Part shown: piece after piece, positions 12,170 through 24,470 of the stretch | How the letters are laid out: each line of letters opens with the position of its first letter | Numbering within the stretch: the stretch's first letter is position 1 | Origin: Meghimatium bilineatum | Taxonomy: Eukaryota; Mollusca; Gastropoda; Stylommatophora; Philomycidae | Assembly: GCA_034231615.1 (NCBI GenBank) | Contig: CM067298.1 | Location: 66,855,591 to 66,919,590, forward strand | Length of the DNA stretch: 64,000 nucleotides | Direction: 5' to 3' | Translations under genes and position numbers: made by a program | The notes under the pieces: model-generated | What the model was told of the DNA's origin: nothing | The model's database searches: none | The model's input: only the letters and a program-made list of their open reading frames with translations

Positions 12170-12498
12170 TCACTGTCTAATATAGATCTGTGCTTCTTCT
12201 AATGTCCATGGGGTTGGGTCTATAAATCCCTTGTTGTCTTGAGGTTCCGCTCTCCCTGTGGCTTCATCTTTGCTTAAACCGTGCAAGAAAAATGCGTGCC
12301 GGGTGACATTGGTTTTCCTTTTCGCACGATACTTGCAAGTAGCACAGTGGTACATCATCACCACCGCAACATGTTTTTCTTTCCAGTGACGACGGAAATC
12401 ACTGTTATTACCCACAGTTGTTTGGCAATCTTCTACTGGACAAATTAGATGTTTCTTTAGCATGGTCACTTGATTAGCTTGGCGGTAACTGTCAGATC
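12170..12498 (-). CDS. Terminal exon A3, C-x4-C finger family
   Basis: 108 residues, acceptor GACATTTCTTTCTTCAG above 12498. First finger C-P-V-E-D-C, twelve residues, H-W-K-E-K-H; second CATC-x12-H-x4-H with KYRAKRKTNVTR. After a 20-residue polar stretch comes N-K-G-F-I-D-P-T-P-W-T-L and a short helix-like end. It lies 357 bases downstream of A4, with no other gene between. Confidence 0.8.
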
Positions 12499-12855
12499 CT
12501 GAAGAAAGAAATGTCACCCTGTTAAAGAATCCAGTCTGTTGTGTCAAAGACTATAGGTCACAAATTATTCATATGAACCAGACACAAAAATGTAAAATTA
12601 ATATACAGTTTAAAAAGTTAAAAATTTGCTGCATAAATGTGGGGGAAAAAAAGATTGTTGCTTAGTGGAATAAAAAAAAAAAGGAACCAGAGAATACTTA
12701 TTACTTATTTCATACATCCAGATGCTGCCAAATATTATTTTTAAAAGCAATGGAATCACACAAAATCCAAATCAAAGCTACATACTAGTACATGCTCTTT
12801 AACGCAATAATGACAACTGAACACTTTTAGTGAAGTAAAGTGTTACATGTTCTTC

Positions 12856-13205
12856 TCATTCTATTCCTAATGCCATTTTAAGAGTGAATGGATGTGGTGT
12901 TACAAACTCCTTATTGGGCTGAAAATCAATATGTCCTAAACTTGCATGTATGTCTCTGCTGTGTGCAGTCCGTATATGTCGATACACATTTCCCTTCCGC
13001 TTGGCCACGAAATTGCACAAAGCACAATGATGAAGTTTCACATATTCTTCATGTTTCTCCATCCAATGGCGCTTAAGTTCGCATTCTGTGAAGCCGATGC
13101 GCTGCTGAAAATTGGTGTTGCAAGCTGGGACAGGACAGAAAAGACGCCTGCAGCTCCGCATCAATGGTGGCACCCCTCTCTTTCTGGACAGAGGGGGGTT
13201 CCTGC
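12856..13205 (-). CDS. Terminal exon A4, C-x4-C finger family
   Basis: 115 residues, acceptor CATTTCTGTCTGCAG above 13205, same phase as family B. A basic Arg/Pro-rich lead reaches a finger with C-P-V-P-A-C spacing and H-W-M-E-K-H; here 17 residues separate Cys and His, four or five more than in A1-A3. A second finger CALC-x12-H-x4-H follows. The end carries P-N-K-E-F, P-H-P-F-T-L and a Gly-Ile-Glu finish, the family A tail. The exon is GC-richer than its surroundings. Confidence 0.8.
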
Positions 13206-14034
13206 CTGCAGACAGAAATGTTTCCATGGTTCAACAGATTATGGAGGTAAATTTTAAAAAAACCAGACACTATTAAATAATCTCAACAATGTATTATAAC
13301 ATTTACAGAAGTCAAATTAGTAAATGTAAAACAAACGAGATGATAGTGTTACTACAACTATTACTGACAGATTATTCAGAAACTCACATTCTATTACATT
13401 TTTATATATTCTATTAATTTTCTTAAATTTTAAATGCAATAACATTCACATCTCCTTATAGAACAAAAACATGCATACTTGTAGAATGAATCTGGTGTGC
13501 CATACAACCCTTATCTGCACTACTTTTACAATCCAAAGAAAATATACATCATTGTGTAAAACTGACATTTTATTTCTGGGTAAAAATAATTTGTTTCCTT
13601 ACCAGTGACTGTGTTTTTAGTCTTGAAATCTTCCATATATGTATGCTCATTAACATAGACAATATACAATTGTTTACAAAATCTGACATGATAAAAATAT
13701 TGAGTAAAATATCAATGTCCATACATATAGGATGGACTGGCGAAGTGAAAGTTATATAAAAGTAACTAGCACATAAAGTTCTAATCACACACCATTTAGG
13801 CACATAGGGAGTGATAGGTCCACATTTTTTCTTTTGCACACTATGAGTGATTTGGGCAGCAGGTTACCATTAATTTCCCGGATTTGATTTGGTGTCAATA
13901 TCCTGAGTTTATTAACATTCACAAAAACTTTTTTTTAAATGGAAATTGAACCATGCTGTATGGTTAAAAAACTTGTGCATTCACTATTTCTCTATAGTGG
14001 TTCTACAATTATGTAATAATAGAAGAGTCTTCTG
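13206..14034. other. Intron, nothing recognised
   Basis: AT-rich sequence upstream of exon A4. Confidence 0.45.
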
Positions 14035-14285
14035 CTCCTTCTACATTTGTTCTCAAACTTTTGAAAGTAAGCAGGATGTAGTCAAGAGAATGGATTGATA
14101 TTTCATGGTTTATAGGTTGGCTGCATGTATGTGCATTCTATCTGAAACATCTACCTCAGTATGGTTTTCCACCCCCCCCCCCACCCCCCCCCCCAAATTT
14201 CCTGAAGCCATCTCTTACCACATGCATAGCAGGTACGAGTGTCACTATTCATTGTTCCCATTTCAGGCTCTGGCAACACATGGAT
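14035..14285 (-). mobile_element. SINE-B copy, degraded, with C-run
   Basis: Contains TTCTCAAACTTTTGAAAG, AGCAGGATGTAGTCAAGAGA and a later CTTACCACATGCATAGCAGG. A polymer of C broken by one A lies at about 14170-14194. Confidence 0.6.
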
Positions 14286-14289
14286 AAAA

Positions 14290-16000
14290 TAGAAGCCGTT
14301 CATGTGCACAAATTATAATACCAGTACTTAATTAAAATATTTTATTAGCTCACATGCTCAAGTCACATTGGTGGTGAGTGTCAGTGTCCAGCTCTATGTC
14401 GATGTGGTACAGATTAAAAGTGTTATGATCTAAAAACCACCTCAGGCAATTGTACATCTAGACCATTCAGAAAGCAATAGCAAATTACAAAACATATTTA
14501 AATTGCCTAAAAATCACTACAATCAGTCCAAACATTATGGATTGGCTACATTCTGAATAGGATTTGCTACCAATTGTATTTATTTAAAAAAAATAGATTC
14601 AGTCTTATGTTCAACAGAGCAGAAAGAATGCCAAAATTTAAAAAAGCCATTGCCATTTTTACAGCTATAAGTTACGAAACAATGTTACGAAGTGACATGA
14701 GGTGAATGTTGCAGCAGGCTATGTAAATTGTACCTCTTATGGCTAGTAACATATTCTCTTTTTGACTGCAGACATTAGTCAAATTTGGTTATATCCTTTA
14801 CAACCAAAACAAAAAAAGTCAGGGTTGCAGTTCTAGTAATCCAGCCACCACCATATATGATTACTTACTTGAATATTAATGGAACAGGTTGACAAATCCA
14901 TGAGTATATTTGTTTAAAAAAACTGCAATTATTGGAGAAATTATTGAGTGTTTAAACCTACAAATCTAAGAGTTTTGGATTCCTATTATAGCAATCTGCA
15001 ATCATGAACTTCTTCCTTGAATTGCAACCAGACTCTGAATATTATAGTCACCATCTCTATGAGAACAGTTTAGTCAGGTTTCTAGATAATCTGCTGCAAA
15101 GGATCATGACTCATTTTGAAATTGTTTCATGAATTTTGGATAAATACAAGTTGAGAATACATCTGAAACTCAGGTTAATTGCACAGATTAGTGTGCAATG
15201 CAATGTTCTTAATATGTTGATCCACAAGATGAATAATACATGTCACTATTGTGCACTGATAGTGCACAGTAGGTGCAATAACTTCCTAATATCATGGACA
15301 AAGATCAAACCCAATTCATGTGAATATAATTTTTTTCGATCACAAATGACTGTGTTGACCAGGCCTCAGTTAATGGGCATCAGAACCAATCTAGCAATGT
15401 AAAGGTTGTCAGTTATTCAGATCATATCACACATAATGTGTCATTGGTTATCAAAAATACAGGACTAATACTGTACATTTCTGAAAACCCATATGCCTGA
15501 AAAAAACTTCACACACAAAAATAATAAAATATTTAGGCTGCGCTATGTGATTATCAGGTCCTTAAGCAAATAACAAGTAGGTAGCCTGCTTCCAAATACA
15601 TCACTTAAAGAAGCCTGATAGTCCAATCCTAGGTTCGCACATATGATGTGGATCCTTTCCCATCCAGTAACAGAAATATAGCAAATTAATTGAGAGAGAA
15701 ATCAGATACAATGATTAAAGATTGTGTGGAGGAAAATAGTCTGATAGTATCCCGATAATTAAATAAGTACTATATCTTACAGGAACACCATAAAAAACAA
15801 CAAAGAATAGTTCACACTGTGAACTACCACACATTTATAAGAGACAACTAAGGATGATTGAGTATGGGCATGACTACCACAAAAATAAATAGAAAGTGAT
15901 TATTACAAATGATGTAGACCATAATAAAAGCAAATTTTAAGAAGTGGAAATTAATGTACCAAACTGCACAACCCAATGACCCCAATAATTAAATGTTACA
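14290..16000. other. Intron, no gene seen
   Basis: Long AT-rich stretch with no finger motif. The frame at 15136-15402 shows no known domain. Confidence 0.4.
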
Positions 16001-16002
16001 TA

Positions 16003-16265
16003 AGGAACAAATCATTATCCTCAGACTTCACATTGGCCACAACAGACTGTGACGTCAGATGTTCAAAAAGCTCAAAATCAGTGAGATAGACCTGTGCAAC
16101 TGGAGTTCAGAAATTTCAGAACACACTTTTCAAATGTGTCAACTCTACCAAGAAGAGAGGGGGAAATATGGCCTACTAGGATGGCACTACTTACAAACCT
16201 GAGGGGTTTCATGGATGAGCTAAAGCAAATTACACAGTTCACTAAGCTATTGGAGCTGTTAATCT
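16003..16265 (+). mobile_element. LINE 3'-end fragment (after RNase H)
   Basis: Broken frames resemble the Cys/His segment after RNase H in jockey-like LINEs: L-R-L-H-I-G-H-N-R-L near 16020, D-L-C-N-W near 16090 and a C-Q-L-Y-Q-E segment near 16135. Related tails occur at 18550 and 21200. Confidence 0.6.
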
Positions 16266-16449
16266 AATAACTTACTGAAGAATGAAGAAGGATATACCCC
16301 AAACCATAGAAATTAAATCTACAAATAGCTGAAAACCAATGTGCTGGTCTGAAAGGTGCAAGTGTCTCTGCTTTGCTGTAAACTCGCAGAATAAAGATGT
16401 ACAACTTATACTCAACTTACTGAAATGCACAGAGAAATCTATGAAAAAT

Positions 16450-16700
16450 AAAATTCTTCTTCTTCTTCTTCTGCGTTCGTTCTCAAATGCCTGCAGATCC
16501 GCAGGATGTAGTCTGGAGAATGGAATGTGTTGTGTCATGGTTTACAGCATTGCTGCGATATCTTCGCATTTCGGCCTGACACATCCGACTTCAGCATGGC
16601 TTTGGACAGCCAACTCCATCCCATAACCTCCTTTTACGACATGCGTGGAAGGTAAACAGTGTTGCTATTCTTTGCTTCCTTTTCGGACCCCTACAACACA
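16450..16700 (-). mobile_element. SINE-B, nearly full length
   Basis: Read on the minus strand it starts near CGAAAAGGAAGCAAAGAATAG, runs through a TGTGTCAGGCCGAAATGCG core and ends with GAACGAACGCAGAAGAAG repeats. It aligns closely to the copy at 32205 but lacks a piece between the Ggtt and AGCC segments. No clear target duplication seen. Confidence 0.8.
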
Positions 16701-18540
16701 CAGGCGAAATGATTATATTTTAGCAAACACTGAGGAAGAAGCTGTACTAAGCACAATGTACTTATGCTCAAGACTCCACAATTTCACAACATTATAAATA
16801 CTAACTCCCAAGGGAAGAGACAATAAGAGTAGATTAAATTAGAAACCACAATTCATAATCATAAGTAAAGAAACAATGTGAACAATCATATCTGATTTAG
16901 TGTAATAGCTTCTGGTTTATACTTGAAGGGAAGCTAGATTCATTCTGCTTTCTTATAAAAACCAATACATGAAAACACTTCACAACAGTGTATAATATTA
17001 AAAACATCAACAAATTATCAAATCATCTCATTTTATTATTCTCAAATATAACAGATTCTTTTGAGAATCCAGCAATCAACTGACAACATAATGAGCAACT
17101 CGTTATAGTATTATCAGTAAAAGAATTGTTTCTTTCCAAGATTGCGTGCCTACCAGCACTCATAGTTGTTAAATAATTGTCCCATCATAATTTATTAGTA
17201 GTTTGTGATGTCACTCTGCATTTCATCTATATTCGTGTAATAAGGATGCTTTTGATTGATAAAGGAGAGAACACATCTTCTGTCTTCCTTGAAATACAGA
17301 TGTGTAGTTTAGGGATGTGTGTGTGTGTGTGTGTGCTAGATTTACAATTAGGTCTAATCCTACACTTAATACCCCCCCCCTCTTAAAATCAAGGATATCC
17401 CTTCTCCTCCGATGCACATTCGTGGCATTAAATCATGGCATAATTTAATCTCCGCTTAAATTAGCTATTTTGTTTCTTCTGCTGACATGGTCTGTTAATG
17501 ACGTAATTCTATTGACAGCAAGACAACTGTGCGCACTATAATAAACTGGAACTGAACCTGTGCATAATATCTAACTTTGCCCACATTCCGTAAACAGGTG
17601 AATCTATGGTAGGCACATGGTCTGGGAAAGAACCAAAAAATTGTAAAAATGTAGCCCTCAAAACTCTGAGTAAAATATTTGCATCAAAACAATATAAGGG
17701 GTCCTGAAAAAATTAGGCATGAAAAGATGAATATTGAACAGATTTAAACACTAGCTAATAGATTTTGCCCTTCTAAATAAATGACATTTGACGTAAATCT
17801 TTAAAAATGTGTACTGTGATTCCTTCTCTCAAAATTGAGAATAAAGAGAATATTATGAAGGGCCCACAATTTTCATTTATCAATGATGTACCCACAGAAT
17901 ATGTGGTACATGCTATAAATACTTTCCCAGAATATCTGTTAACCATTTTCTTTAATGTAGGTCACCCTACAAGCTTAAGTTCTAGTTCAACAAGAAAATC
18001 TTACCTGGACCACTTAATTTGGAAGTGGCATTTGCCACTGAACTACAATCACTACAAATCACACAAGATGAAAAGTTAAGGACAAGTTGGTAAATTTATG
18101 ACACATATGGAACACATTTTTTAGCAGATGGACAAATTCTGACTACAGTGCAAGAAAATGTTTAAAGAAGTTAATTACAAATAGATTTGATGTACATATT
18201 AGCACACAGTTCAATCTGAATTATGCATATTTCTTCCTTTTAATAATGATAAGACCCATAACCCGCCTGGGTTGTATGTGTGCCACACTGGCTACATCAG
18301 CACTAATTTCCTTATAGATACTTTTAGTTCTAACATGAATGTTTAGACATGACATCTGGATAGTTTGTGTTATTCTTTTCATTGTTTATTTCTTGACAAA
18401 TATTGTCTGCATGCATTGATGGTTATAGTACCAGTACTTTCTTCTCTATAGCATTCTGCCAGCACATCTGCTTGCTTGCCAGTGAAGAATTTACCTGAAT
18501 CTTTCAGTGTCATTATTTGTCGCTGAAAGTTGCTAACATC
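16701..18540. other. Intron with a GT run, no gene seen
   Basis: A (GT)n run lies at about 17317-17335 and a C-run at about 17372-17380. The frame at 17807-18079 has no family I recognise. Confidence 0.4.
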
Positions 18541-18544
18541 ATTT

Positions 18545-18915
18545 ATTTGAAAGGAGAACCCTCATCAAAACCATCAGGAAAATCAACCACCCAAAAGACA
18601 ATTAGCACTATCTCGACAGAGCAGAGCAGATCTTCCTCCTCAGAACAAGACACAACAGATTAAGCAGCCACTTAAATAGACTAAGACTGGTCCCATCACC
18701 TCTGTGCCCTTGGTGGGCAGGCAGCACAGACAGCTGAACATATCCTGCAAGACTTCAATACACTAAATTAGTTAAGGGAAGAACACTGGTCCACAGAGAT
18801 AGACACCCATAGAAAGATATATGGGAGCACTGATGAGCTTTCAAATACAGCAGCATTTATTAAGAAAACAGGACTTGATGTGTAGACATGTCAAACTGCG
18901 AACGAGAAGAGGAAG
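18545..18915 (+). mobile_element. LINE 3'-end fragment
   Basis: Broken plus-strand frames give R-L-S-S-H-L-N-R-L-R-L, P-S-P-L-C-P, A-E-H-I-L-Q-D and F-I-K-K-T-G-L-D-V, the C-terminal Cys-rich segment of a jockey-like LINE. The coding trace ends near an AACGAGAAGAGGAAGATC sequence. Confidence 0.7.
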
Positions 18916-18919
18916 ATCA

Positions 18920-20130
18920 TTTATTTGTTTGCTTAGTTTCCACAATTTTCTCCCTTCCGCTTCTTCTGTTTCTATCTTTCTTTAGTGAACTTAACTTTGG
19001 TCTTTTGTAGTTCAATGTGTTTCTTGTGGGATGATTACGTCTCTGCCATATTACATGGTTCCACCAATATTCCTGTAGTTTGTGGTCAAATATGGTAACG
19101 TGGAATTCCTCTATAGCGCATTATTTTATAACAAATTTCTCTATGTAACAATACTTTTCACAATACCCGATTATATTATTTTCTATATTGCTTGTACTGT
19201 ATTTAGCAAATTTCTGTTATTACATACACATTTTATCGGTCCTGACCAAGATGTTATAACGGAATTTTACTGTACATAATTCTTCCTCGTTCCTCATGGT
19301 ATTGTTGTCTTAGCTGCCTGGAGTATTCCTCTATTAAACGGTCTGGCAGTTGTGTTGATATCTCTGCCTTTTACTTTTGTCTTTTGTAAGTTCGCTCTGT
19401 GTTTATATATGTTCCATTATGCTTTCTTGTAGTTCCATCTTGCTTAGTAGGTCTCATAATTGTTTTGTTGACTTGGATGATGACTAGACAATGATCACTC
19501 CCACCAAGTTGTTCACCTATTGTTCTCACCTATTGTTCTTTCCAATATTCCAGCTAGTTATAGGGTGCAGAATGCCAGGTTTGGGGTGGAGGTGCTATGC
19601 CATCTTCTTGGGTGAAAAATTAGTGGATCCTGTGGATTTCTCAGGATTATGTTTTTGTCATCTTGCCAACTTTCTATCTCATCTTTCCTTTTATGTCTAA
19701 ATTATTGTATCCCCAGCTATGGGAGTGGCTGTTAAAGTCTCCCACTGCCAGGATGTGTTTGTTGGGGATTTTAAAATACTGGTCATGTCATGCGATGTCA
19801 TTTGAGTAGTAAAGTTTAGTATGTGGAGTTCATGGTTGTTTTTTTAAAATGTGAATTATCAGGTATTCAGCAGCTTTCTTGTGTGTTTTCGTATCTGTGA
19901 CATTTATGTTATTCTTGACCAGTGTTGGTATGCCACTTTACCTGCAATATTTCCTGTCAACTCTAAAACATTGGTATCCTCATATTTTGAAAGTTATTTT
20001 TTCTTTGAGGTGGGTTTCCTGTATGCAGCAAATACTATCTTTTTGGAGGAAAATGTTTTCTAGTTAAGTTTTGCTGTTGTTAACTCCCTCTGCATTCCAG
20101 TGCATGATATTTAGAGAGATTATTGTCCTG
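18920..20130 (-). mobile_element. LINE endonuclease region, antisense, with a nested MITE
   Basis: On the minus strand, frames from about 20115 downward read like an apurinic-type LINE endonuclease: N-I-M-H-W-N-A-E-G near 20100, C-C-I-Q-E-T-H-L near 20020, V-G-D-F-N-S-H-S near 19745 and L-G-G-S-D-H-C-L near 19500. The continuation after the endonuclease is split by the pogo-like MITE at 19091-19275. Frames are broken in many places. Confidence 0.75.
19091..19275. mobile_element. pogo-like MITE, copy 2, inside a LINE
   Basis: Ends with GGAATTTTACTGTA; the other end reads GGAATTCCTCTATAGCGC. LINE coding traces resume on both sides, so the MITE is the later arrival. Confidence 0.75.
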
Positions 20131-20174
20131 TCTGATTGGTCACTTTAGTTTACTGTCTCCACTAAAGTAGACTA

Positions 20175-20485
20175 GAGGTATCTCGTAGCTGGGGGTGGCA
20201 CTGCTTCTGCGTGGGGAAACTCACAGGGCCCACACCATAACAATTATTAACATTTTGTTGAGAAGATATGTTATCTAATCATGTTGCGTGATACCACGGT
20301 TGCTGGTGTGCCTCACAGCCTGATATTTCTAACTTCAGCACCAGTGATTGCATGGAAAGGACTGTGATCCTGCTTGATGTCAGAGATGGCCCGACCTATC
20401 TTAATTTCCAGCCTCTGTTGGCGGGACTAAGCCCAATCTCCACTTCAAGGAGTTGGCCTCGATATGGGTCAATGTTGAATTCACC
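20175..20485. repeat. Unnamed dispersed repeat R, copy 1
   Basis: Shares an ordered set of matches with 49757-50035: GTTGCxTG, GCTGGTGT, TTCAGCA, GGACTxTGxTCCT, TTCCAGCCTCTxTT and a GAGTTG..C end. About 270 bases, non-coding, GC-richer than its flanks. Confidence 0.6.
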
Positions 20486-20659
20486 AATCCTAAAAACTAA
20501 ATTGAGAGTATAAGGAAGAACTACCAGAAGAGATATAACAAAATATAAAAGATTATAATAAAAGAAATAGCACCAACACTTTTTCCCAGTTCTGTGGGAG
20601 CAATACCAAAATTTCACTATTAGAACCACCATAATGAACAACTACTCTATGAAAGAACT

Positions 20660-21470
20660 GAATACTCTCCAAAAGAAAACAAAGTATGCCATGATATTAG
20701 ACATACAATTTAATATATGCACCCTAGAAATGTATAAATTAATGGATCGGCAACCAGAGCAGTGAAGAAGGGAGGCGCTGGAGTTTACATAACATATCCT
20801 GAAAAAGAAAATTGATACATATGTTCACCGACTAGAATCTTCTGCTTTAAGAAGTACAGGCCCTAAACATTGCTGCAGAAATAACTAAAAAGCACAACAA
20901 GCCAATGTCAACAAGTGGTGTTTCTTACTGATGTAATATTTGTCCTATATTGCTTGACAGAGATAAACTGCCAGACCTGAAGGAAGCCATACGAAAAGTG
21001 AGCATCCAAGTGAGTAGTATTACAGTGGATACCATCCCACAGTGGCATACCAGGAAATGAAGAGGCAGATATACTGGTAAAAGATGAAGCAACAAAGGAA
21101 CATAAAGACCAAGATATCACCTACCAAGAAATGAGGACCTCATCAATTCGGAAAGTCAATGACCCAAAAGACAACTACCACTAGCTTGACTGAGATGAAC
21201 AGGATATCATCTTCCACATCAGGACAAGAAACAACAGACTAAACAACCACTTAAATAGACTAAGACTGTTCTATCACCTATGTGTCTATGTGGGCAGGCA
21301 GTACAGAACATTTTCTGCAAGACTGCATGTTAAGGGAGGAAACATGGCCCACAGAGACGGATATCCACAAAAAGGCTGCATGGAAATGAGGAGCTTTCAA
21401 ATACAGCAGCATTTATTAAGAAACCGAACCTGCCTGCTGTACAGACATGATAAACAATGAATAATATAAG
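20660..21470 (+). mobile_element. LINE RNase H and C-terminal fragment
   Basis: Plus-strand frames read as a LINE RNase H: K-G-G-A-G-V-Y-I near 20770, L-Q-W-I-P-S-H-S-G-I-P-G-N-E near 21020, E-A-D-I-L-V-K near 21065, then R-L-N-N-H-L-N-R-L near 21235. Several frameshifts. Confidence 0.8.
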
Positions 21471-21734
21471 AAAATATGAGCTTGTATGATGTTGGGTGTG
21501 TTTCATTCTCACCATTGCAATTTTTTTCTGTCTTTTGATATAATCGATGCATGATATAATGCCTATTCTATTTCTGAAGTCATCATTCGTAACCTGTCTA
21601 ATCTGGTAAAATTTATTTTCCAAGTATTTCATTTCATTTTATTAATTAGTTTATGCAATATTGGTATAAAATCATAAGAAACTACAAAAATGTGCTGCTG
21701 ACGTCTGAAAGTGGAACATAAAATAGCAAAACTT

Positions 21735-21900
21735 GATCTTTATCGTGCATGTTGTAAGAGGTGACTAAGGAGATGTGAGTGGAGATGGCTGTCTTTTTCT
21801 ATAAGTCAAAGTGATCTAAACGACATGGTTGATGTGTAGGTCAAAATGTAAACAGATACATCAGCCAAGTTGTAAACTATGACACAGGACATTTTGTTCT
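21735..21900 (+). mobile_element. SINE-B fragment
   Basis: GCATGTTGTAAGAGGTGACTA and AGTTGTAAACTATGACACAG match the family; the 3' part is missing. Confidence 0.65.
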
Positions 21901-22197
21901 AGTAACTGCTACTTGTTAACTAGTAGAAAACCAAGTAGGAGCTTGAGAAAAAAACAGGAAGAAGTAGGGAAAGCTAACAGGACAAGTTTTGTACACATAG
22001 CCACAACTTGAGCATCTAGGAAAACTGAACTTTTGGATTGTTCTGCATAATAACAAGAAAATATCTCTTCACACACACTGAATTGTTTAACCGATAGCAA
22101 CTTTGTGGTAGAACAAATACTGTATACACTAATCAGGAGAGACTATAATTAAAATACAATTATACTTCTAACCATAGTTCACATCCAATAAGCTATA

Positions 22198-23032
22198 CTG
22201 TTCCAAAAAAGGAAAGCAACTTTTTAAGAGTTACTTTTTATAGAAGATATTCGCTAATTGGACAGCATTCAACCTATCGACTGTGTCCACATGGTCATTA
22301 ACTTCTCGTTGTTACCTGAATTATACTCACCTCATGACATGTGAGGTAATGAAAGAGATCGAGGTCAAAACAACATTTTTGGCAATAATTTGTGACAGTT
22401 TCATAAGAATCCTGTCAAACTTAATGAACACAAAACTCTCTGACCATATTATTGAATGCATATAAAAGATTGATAATCCTCAAATAAATTCAGCTGAAAA
22501 TTCACTGTGCAAGTATGGCTCATATCACTACAGATACATCACTGGACGCTTACAGACTAGACAACCACAAATTGTAGTGGGCACACAATTTAATGTCGTT
22601 AGAAGCACCATTAGTTGCCTTTAGAGGCGATTTCAACAAACTGGCTCAGTGACAGACTAGCCGTGCAGTGGAAGACCCAGAGTCACAACTCCTGCTGAAG
22701 ACTGCTTCATACAGCTGTGTTACCCAGGAATCAATTTGCATCTGCATCCTCCACAGTCCACTAAATTCCAGTAGTTCATCGCATTTCAAATAAAATGGTC
22801 AGGATCCAGCTGCCATACACTAGTATTTGGGCTAGAATACCCTACAGAGGTCCTGTTCTTACGGACCGGCACTGACTGAACCGATTGTAGTGGGCGAGCC
22901 AGCATCGTCAATATACTGTTGTGGAAATGAGTTTGGTTTGAATTTGAAAGTTTCTTCATGGCAAGGTTGAAACATTAATTCTAATAAAACTTTGGTAAAC
23001 ATTTGAAACAATATTGCGTTTTTTTAAAACAG
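22198..23032 (+). mobile_element. Tc1-like element, internally deleted (835 bp)
   Basis: Ends are inverted: CTGTTCCAAAAAAGG at the left and the complement of TTTTTTTAAAACAG at the right, each flanked by TATA. Inside, GGCGATTTCAACAAACTGG and GTGCAGTGGAAGACCCAGAG are Tc1 helix-turn-helix and G-R-P coding traces, then CCTACAGAGGTCCTGTTCTTA, then a direct jump to the 3' end. The catalytic DDE region present in the copy at 28005 is lacking. Confidence 0.8.
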
Positions 23033-23074
23033 TATATATTTTTGCACAGTTTACTCATTTGTTTACATTATTTA

Positions 23075-23205
23075 AGATCTATTTCAGATCTGTCTTCCAG
23101 CAAGGGAATGGTCCTGCTAGACTTCAAGCAGGTTGTGGTCCAGAGAACAGACACATTTTGTCGCCGTTTTATTTGTGTCAATGGCCCAACACATTTGACT
23201 TATAA
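23075..23205 (-). mobile_element. SINE-A copy
   Basis: AATGGTCCTGCTAGACTTC, GTCCAGAGAACAGACACA and TTTATTTGTGTCAATGGCCC identify the family. It starts about 40 bases from the Tc1 end. Confidence 0.7.
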
Positions 23206-23844
23206 TAATAGTTTATTTAAATAGGTAAATAGCTTACCGATATTTATTTAATTACATTTGCTTTTAAACTTTCAATGACTATTTACTAGGTTCAGGGTTT
23301 TCTAGCAGAAAAGATGAGGAACTAGAGTTGCACCAGCATAAAGGTCAAGCTGCTTATTTTAAATTTAGAAATAAGATAAAAGTTGTTTTTCCAAATCAAG
23401 AATGTGTTCTTTAGAAGTTGTCCAATAACTATTTCAAAACAAATGTAAAAAACAAGACATTAAAATTTGCAATGTTCACAATACACTTAATGGCAATGCC
23501 TGAATTACAGTATTCTTTAGAATAATTAAATGTATCAGTGCACATTTTACATATATCTTGACTAAACTTTTAGTGAAATGCTACTCACATCAACAAAGAT
23601 GTAAGGAAAAATTTTGCAAGCACTTTTCTAAACGAAGTTTGTTGTACTATTTATTGTAAACAGTCAGGTGTTATTTTAGCATAAATAGTGTTTCCAGTAG
23701 TAATAAATAAGATCAATTTATTATAGATTAATAAATTTATAAAAATCTTATTCTATTACAATTTAAAGAAATTAATATTCTCTTTTATTCTATGCTTGCA
23801 ATATTGAGGAAGAGAGTTAAGTGAATAAAATACATGAATAATGA
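23206..23844. other. 3' flank of exon B1, nothing else seen
   Basis: AT-rich, with the putative polyadenylation signal of B1 at 23784-23789. Confidence 0.45.
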
Positions 23845-24071
23845 TTATTCTAATGCATTGTCCATTGGTCTCATTTTACACACAACCATATGTCGAACAC
23901 TGTTACGTTTGTAACAGAAAAATTTACAACAAAAAGGGCACTTATAAGAAGCAACACCAAGATGGAAATTGTTGTAATGATCTTTGAAGTCCCTGTTGCT
24001 GAGAAATGCTTTCTGACACAGCTCACAATAACTTGTGATGTTTTTCAGACCAGATCTTGGTAGCAGGTATG
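23845..24071 (-). CDS. Terminal exon B1, C2H2 plus C2HC fingers
   Basis: 74 residues, acceptor CTTCTTTCCCAG above 24071, exon start CA as in B2. CELC-x12-H-x4-H (D-H-Y-N-N-F-H) and CPFC-x12-H-x3-C, where finger two starts CKFFCYKRNSVR with an extra Cys. The methionine-containing reading frame above 24071 is intron. An AATAAA on the minus strand at 23784-23789 lies about 55 bases past the stop. Confidence 0.85.
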
Positions 24072-24252
24072 CTGGGAAAGAAGGGAGTATAAAGTACAAA
24101 TATAAGATGTCTTTATGATAACTGCAATGCTCCACAACAAACCATAGCAAGAACACTGAATGAGATACAGTTGACAGAAGATTTACTACAATATCTGCAT
24201 CTCCATAAACTAATGATGAAAAGTTGAACGGCATATGCTTGAGAAGGCACAA

Positions 24253-24470
24253 TTAATCAGTTGATGTATGGCCTCTGCATAGTAACATATGTCTGTCTCT
24301 GCTTCTCTTATATGCAAATGACTTGAAGCACCATGGGCAAGAGAATGGATTCACTTTGAGGTGGACACTGTTCTGGTGTTCAACTATACCTCGTCGATCC
24401 ACAAATCTTTTTCCACAGGCAGGACAAGCTAAAGATCCATACTGATGTCTGCGAGGATGGATCTTGGATG
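24253..24470 (-). CDS. Terminal exon B2, C2H2 plus C2HC fingers
   Basis: 71 residues, acceptor GAATTCACTTTCACCAG above 24470, exon start CA. CPAC-x12-H-x4-H (E-H-Q-N-S-V-H) is followed by CPWC-x12-H-x3-C (FKSFAYKRSRDR) and an eight-residue tail. The stop lies 181 bases before the acceptor of B1, the second such close pair in the window. Confidence 0.85.

Noticed and set aside
16272-16626. Overlapping frames on both strands
   Set aside because: They lie in or across SINE-B sequence.
17807-18079. 90-residue plus-strand frame
   Set aside because: No domain, no splice or family support.
23845-24252. Met-starting extension of exon B1 up to 24252
   Set aside because: The part above 24071 is intron: an AG acceptor with pyrimidine tract and the shared phase place the exon start there.
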